From Utricularia gibba (lineage: Eukaryota > Streptophyta > Magnoliopsida > Lamiales > Lentibulariaceae), in NCBI GenBank assembly GCA_002189035.1, contig NEEC01000015.1, positions 1,426,001 through 1,490,000 on the forward strand: DNA of 64,000 nucleotides. Reading direction: 5' to 3'. Both the position numbers and the translations under genes were made by a program. Every line of letters begins with the position of its first letter. Positions within the stretch are counted from its first letter, which is position 1. The notes beneath the pieces were generated by a model. That model had not been told where the DNA came from, did no database searches, and saw only the letters and a list, made by a program, of their open reading frames with translations. Positions 61,232 to 64,000 of this stretch are shown one piece after another.

Positions 61232-62913
61232 ATGGGTAATCAGGTGAGTAATAGCTTTGGCCATGGTTTGTATTTCGAGAGTGCGATGAAGTTTTCTGGG
61301 AAAAAACAGGGTGTTGTAGAGAAACAGACTACAATTGGCATACTGTCTTTTGAAGTTGCTAATGTCATGTCCAAGATTATTCATCTTCACAAATCGTTGA
61401 CAGAAACTGAGATTCTGAAGCTGAAAAATGACATTTTTAAGTCTTCAGGGATCAGAGCTCTGGTTTGTTGTGATGAAAGGAAGCTTCTTGATCTTGCACT
61501 GGCAGAGAAACTCGAGGATGTGAACAGGGTTGCAAGTGCTGTGTCCAGATTAGGGAAAAAATGTACAATCCCAGCTTTACAGGGATTTGAACACATTTAC
61601 GAGGATATTGTTGGTGGGATTGTTGATGTGAAGGACTTGAGTTTTCTTGTTAAAGACATGGAAAGTTGTGTTCGTAAAATGGAAAGATTTGTTAGCTCCA
61701 CAGCCAGTTTATACGACGAAATAGAGGTAATGAATAAGCTGGAGGTAACAACCAAGAAGTTTCAGCAGAATCGGCATCAGGAAAGCAGAGAAGCTTTTGA
61801 GCAGAAGCTGTTATGGCAGAAGCAAGATGTGAATCGTTTGAAGGATATCTCACTGTGGAACCAGACATTTGATAAAGTAGTTGAGCTGTTGGGAAGATCT
61901 GTTTGCACCATTTATGCTCGACTACATGCTGTTTTAACAGAGGCTCGTTACAGTACTTCGATTTCGCTACCGGAAGTATCATCAAATGGTTGTTTACCAT
62001 ACATGGATGGCGATTCATGGCAGCAATCCAGTAATTTAAGTACTGCTATGAAGTGCCAAACAAAGGCAACATCTGTTTTCACCAAAACAAGGGTTCTTGT
62101 CCTGAAAAGAAAGCAGCAACTTTTACAGGATACCGTTCAGGAGACTTAACCAATGCCTGTGGTATGGGAGCAGGAAGGCTGCTTATGCAATGCTTAACCC
62201 TGAGTAGCCCTGTTTCCAAACTGGACTGCGATCAAGATGATGATCAGAGAAGTCAAATCTCCAGCTTGTCCATAGCCGATAGTGTCGAACCAACTCTTTC
62301 CCAAAGCATCACCTTTGATCACCAGAGAAGATCTAAAACAAGTTCAGCTAATGGAGTGAACTGGGAACGTGCTGCACTTGATGCGTCCCCTAGCACTATT
62401 GGAGGGTCTGCTTTATCCCTTCATTATGCAAATGTGATCATAGTAATCGAGAAGCTTCTCCGATATCCACATCTGATCGGGGAAGAAGCTAGACACGAGC
62501 TATACCAGATGCTCCCAACCAGCCTTCGAAAGAAGCTGAAGAAAAATCTGAAGTCATACACAAAAGATTTAGCAATTTATGATGCCCCAGTTGCTCATGA
62601 CTGGAGTGAGCGTCTTGAACATGTGCTCAAGTGGCTCAGCCCGCTTGCACACAACACGATCAGGTGGCAAAGTGAGCGAAACTTTGAGCAGCAGCAGATC
62701 GTCAGCAGGACAAATGTACTTTTGCTTCAGACATTATACTTTGCTGACAGAGAAAAAACAGAAACAGCAATTTGTGAACTTCTTGTCGGATTGAACTACA
62801 TCTGCAGATACGAGCAACAGCAAAATGCTTTGCTGGATTGCGCAAGCAGTTTTGACTTCGAAGACTGCACTGAGTGGCAGCCACAGTTCGCTGCTACTGC
62901 TACATTTCATTAG
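61232..62913 (+). CDS. DUF3475/DUF668 protein (PSI-related), apparent frame change in the linker
   Basis: Plant protein with an N-terminal DUF3475 (IGILSFEVANVMSKIIHL) and a C-terminal DUF668 (LSLHYANVIIVIEKLLRYPH onward). Relatives include the PSK SIMULATOR (PSI) growth regulators. The frame opened at 61232 runs to 62149; the DUF668 frame is open from at least 62053 to 62913. They overlap in a poorly conserved linker and differ by one base. Either one base is missing near 62040-62060, or an intron is present. A phase-compatible one would be GTACTT (about 61954) to CAAAG (about 62064), but it is not strongly intron-like. Just upstream, ATG at 61201 opens MLLEPWMRLSNG, resembling the usual N-terminus of this group but out of frame with MGNQVSNS, so 61232 is kept as the start. 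The MGNQ end may be myristoylated. Confidence 0.85.
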
Positions 62914-63298
62914 TGATGCGTAGTTGAAGTATAGAGTGATTTTATGTTGACATTTGTAACCACTTGTCATATTTGTGATACTTCATCTGTTTCAAAGCAG
63001 ATCACTTGTTCTTTTTCTGAAAACAAGGGTGTATTCCATTCGAATGCCTATAAGATTCCAAATAGAAAAAATGTAAAATGGTAAAAGTTTTGTGTACAAG
63101 ATGAAGTGGGATGTATTTTAGAATTGAGTTGTGTTTTGAGAAATTTATCCATCATATTACATATGTTCCTCATCCAAAATTGGAAACCATGTGCCACAAA
63201 AATGACAGTTTTATTATAGCAAAATGAGGGCAGGTAAAGCTGCTTATTGACCTTCGTTTCACGACAACTGTGTAGTTGCCGTACGGTCGCTCTCTTCC
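62914..63298. other. Convergent 3' spacer
   Basis: Three-prime flanks of the DUF668 gene and the cystatin gene. AT-rich, with nothing further visible. Confidence 0.45.
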
Positions 63299-63709
63299 TC
63301 ACTGACTATTTGTCCTAGTAATTTGCCATGGAGCGAACCGGAGGAGTTCCTTGGAATGCAGCCACGGCTTCACTACTACAACCGCGTTGAAGTTGTTGGC
63401 CTCTCCGCCGTGTGCGGTGGTGGCTCTGATCGTAAGATAATACTTCACTCCGGCAACGACTTGCGTCTCTGCTCTCACCACCTCCGTGAACACCAGCAAT
63501 TTGCTGCTGCTGCTGCGGCTTGCGTTGATCGTCCTCCGGTTGTATTCTCTGACGCAGAATCTCCCCAGTTCCTGTATCTCTTCATTGGATTCAACGTGCT
63601 TCACTTCCCTGCGGCCTCCCACTCTCCCTCCCGCAGAAACCGCCTCCTGCACGCACATCAGTAAAGTAAATCCCCATACGAGGACTAACAGGGCTCTGGC
63701 TTTCTCCAT
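63299..63709 (-). CDS. Secreted phytocystatin (cysteine protease inhibitor)
   Basis: Inhibitor of papain-type proteases. Single-exon 136-aa protein. The signal peptide spans about residues 1-26 (ALLVLVWGFTLLMCVQEAVSA). The plant-cystatin helix motif appears as LGRFCVREYN (consensus LARFAV), with an unusual Cys. The reactive-site loop QVVAG is at residues 83-87 and the second binding loop Pro-Trp at 115-116 (KPWLHSKELLRF). No C-terminal legumain-inhibiting extension is present. The upstream frame is open but has no ATG before 63709, so this start is preferred. The product is a normal size for secreted plant cystatins. Confidence 0.94.
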   Translation of the reverse strand: MEKARALLVLVWGFTLLMCVQEAVSAGGRVGGRREVKHVESNEEIQELGRFCVREYNRRTINASRSSSSKLLVFTEVVRAETQVVAGVKYYLTIRATTAHGGEANNFNAVVVVKPWLHSKELLRFAPWQITRTNSQ

Positions 63710-63809
63710 TGCAACCTTCTCTTCTTCCCCCTTTTGATGCCTTTCTTCCACAGAAAACCTTGTAATTGTCGCAGTCACGAGGATGAGGATGAGAATGAGA
63801 ATGAGGCGG

Positions 63810-63816
63810 ATTTATA
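63810..63816 (-). promoter_or_regulatory. TATA box of the cystatin gene
   Basis: TATAAAT on the minus strand about 100 bp upstream of the cystatin start codon. A GA-rich repeat (GATGAGGATGAGAATGAG, plus strand) lies between it and the ATG in the leader. Confidence 0.55.
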
Positions 63817-64000
63817 CGCATGATTGAGCAGGTGGCAGAGCACAGAAGAGGAGGTGGCAACTTCAAGGCGCCGCGTCTCTTGATAGGATTTCTCTGGTGA
63901 ATGTGTTGTGTTGGTGAATCCGGACAAAATGTGTCGATATTACCAAAAGGATTTCAATTGGGAATTGAGCAGTTCATTTTTGGAACGTGACACATTATCT

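Overview
This is nuclear DNA of a flowering plant. The genes are split by short GT-AG introns and the spacers are AT-rich. The families are plant-specific: WNK kinase with the lysine shift, Aux/IAA, class III peroxidase, RAN1-type copper ATPase, plant fimbrin, phytocystatin, DUF668 and DUF3537. No transposon, viral, organellar or bacterial operon structure was seen. The window is compact, with about 21 genes in 64 kb. I cannot name the species from sequence alone.

Layout. 0.5-9.2 kb holds SRT1 (sirtuin) and RAN1/HMA7 (Cu P-type ATPase), both on minus. 10.9-13.6 kb holds SPO11-1 on plus. 14.1-14.7 kb holds a broken or mis-sequenced small membrane-protein gene on minus. 15.5-19.3 kb holds a mitochondrial complex I subunit and a WNK kinase on plus. 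22.1-23.8 kb holds a two-RRM hnRNP on plus and 24.6-25.8 kb a C2-domain protein on minus. 28.1-34.3 kb holds a fimbrin and V-ATPase subunit e on plus. 36.0-40.2 kb holds a GH9 endoglucanase and SUMO on minus. SUMO is head-to-head with DNMT2 (40.6-42.7 kb), followed by a DUF3537 seven-transmembrane protein and a LEA2/NHL protein on plus. An Aux/IAA gene lies at 46.6-47.4 kb on minus, then a gene-poor AT-rich stretch to a class III peroxidase (51.9-53.0 kb, plus). A spermidine-synthase-like protein and a zeta-toxin-fold P-loop kinase follow on minus (53.2-57.9 kb). A DUF3475/DUF668 protein (61.2-62.9 kb, plus) and a secreted cystatin (63.3-63.7 kb, minus) close the window.

The genes do not form one pathway and the order looks like ordinary plant synteny. 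Exon models below were built by hand from splice sites, reading phase and remembered family sequences. Nearly all close exactly in phase.

The notable signals are: a 17-nt microexon in SPO11-1; several GC-AG introns, two of them with near-perfect CAG/ATG|GCAAGT donors; a 398-bp shared promoter between SUMO and DNMT2; and a repeated pattern in which otherwise intact genes are each short by a single base, usually next to a G/C run. That last pattern may be consensus error rather than pseudogenisation. I found no convincing undescribed multi-gene system.
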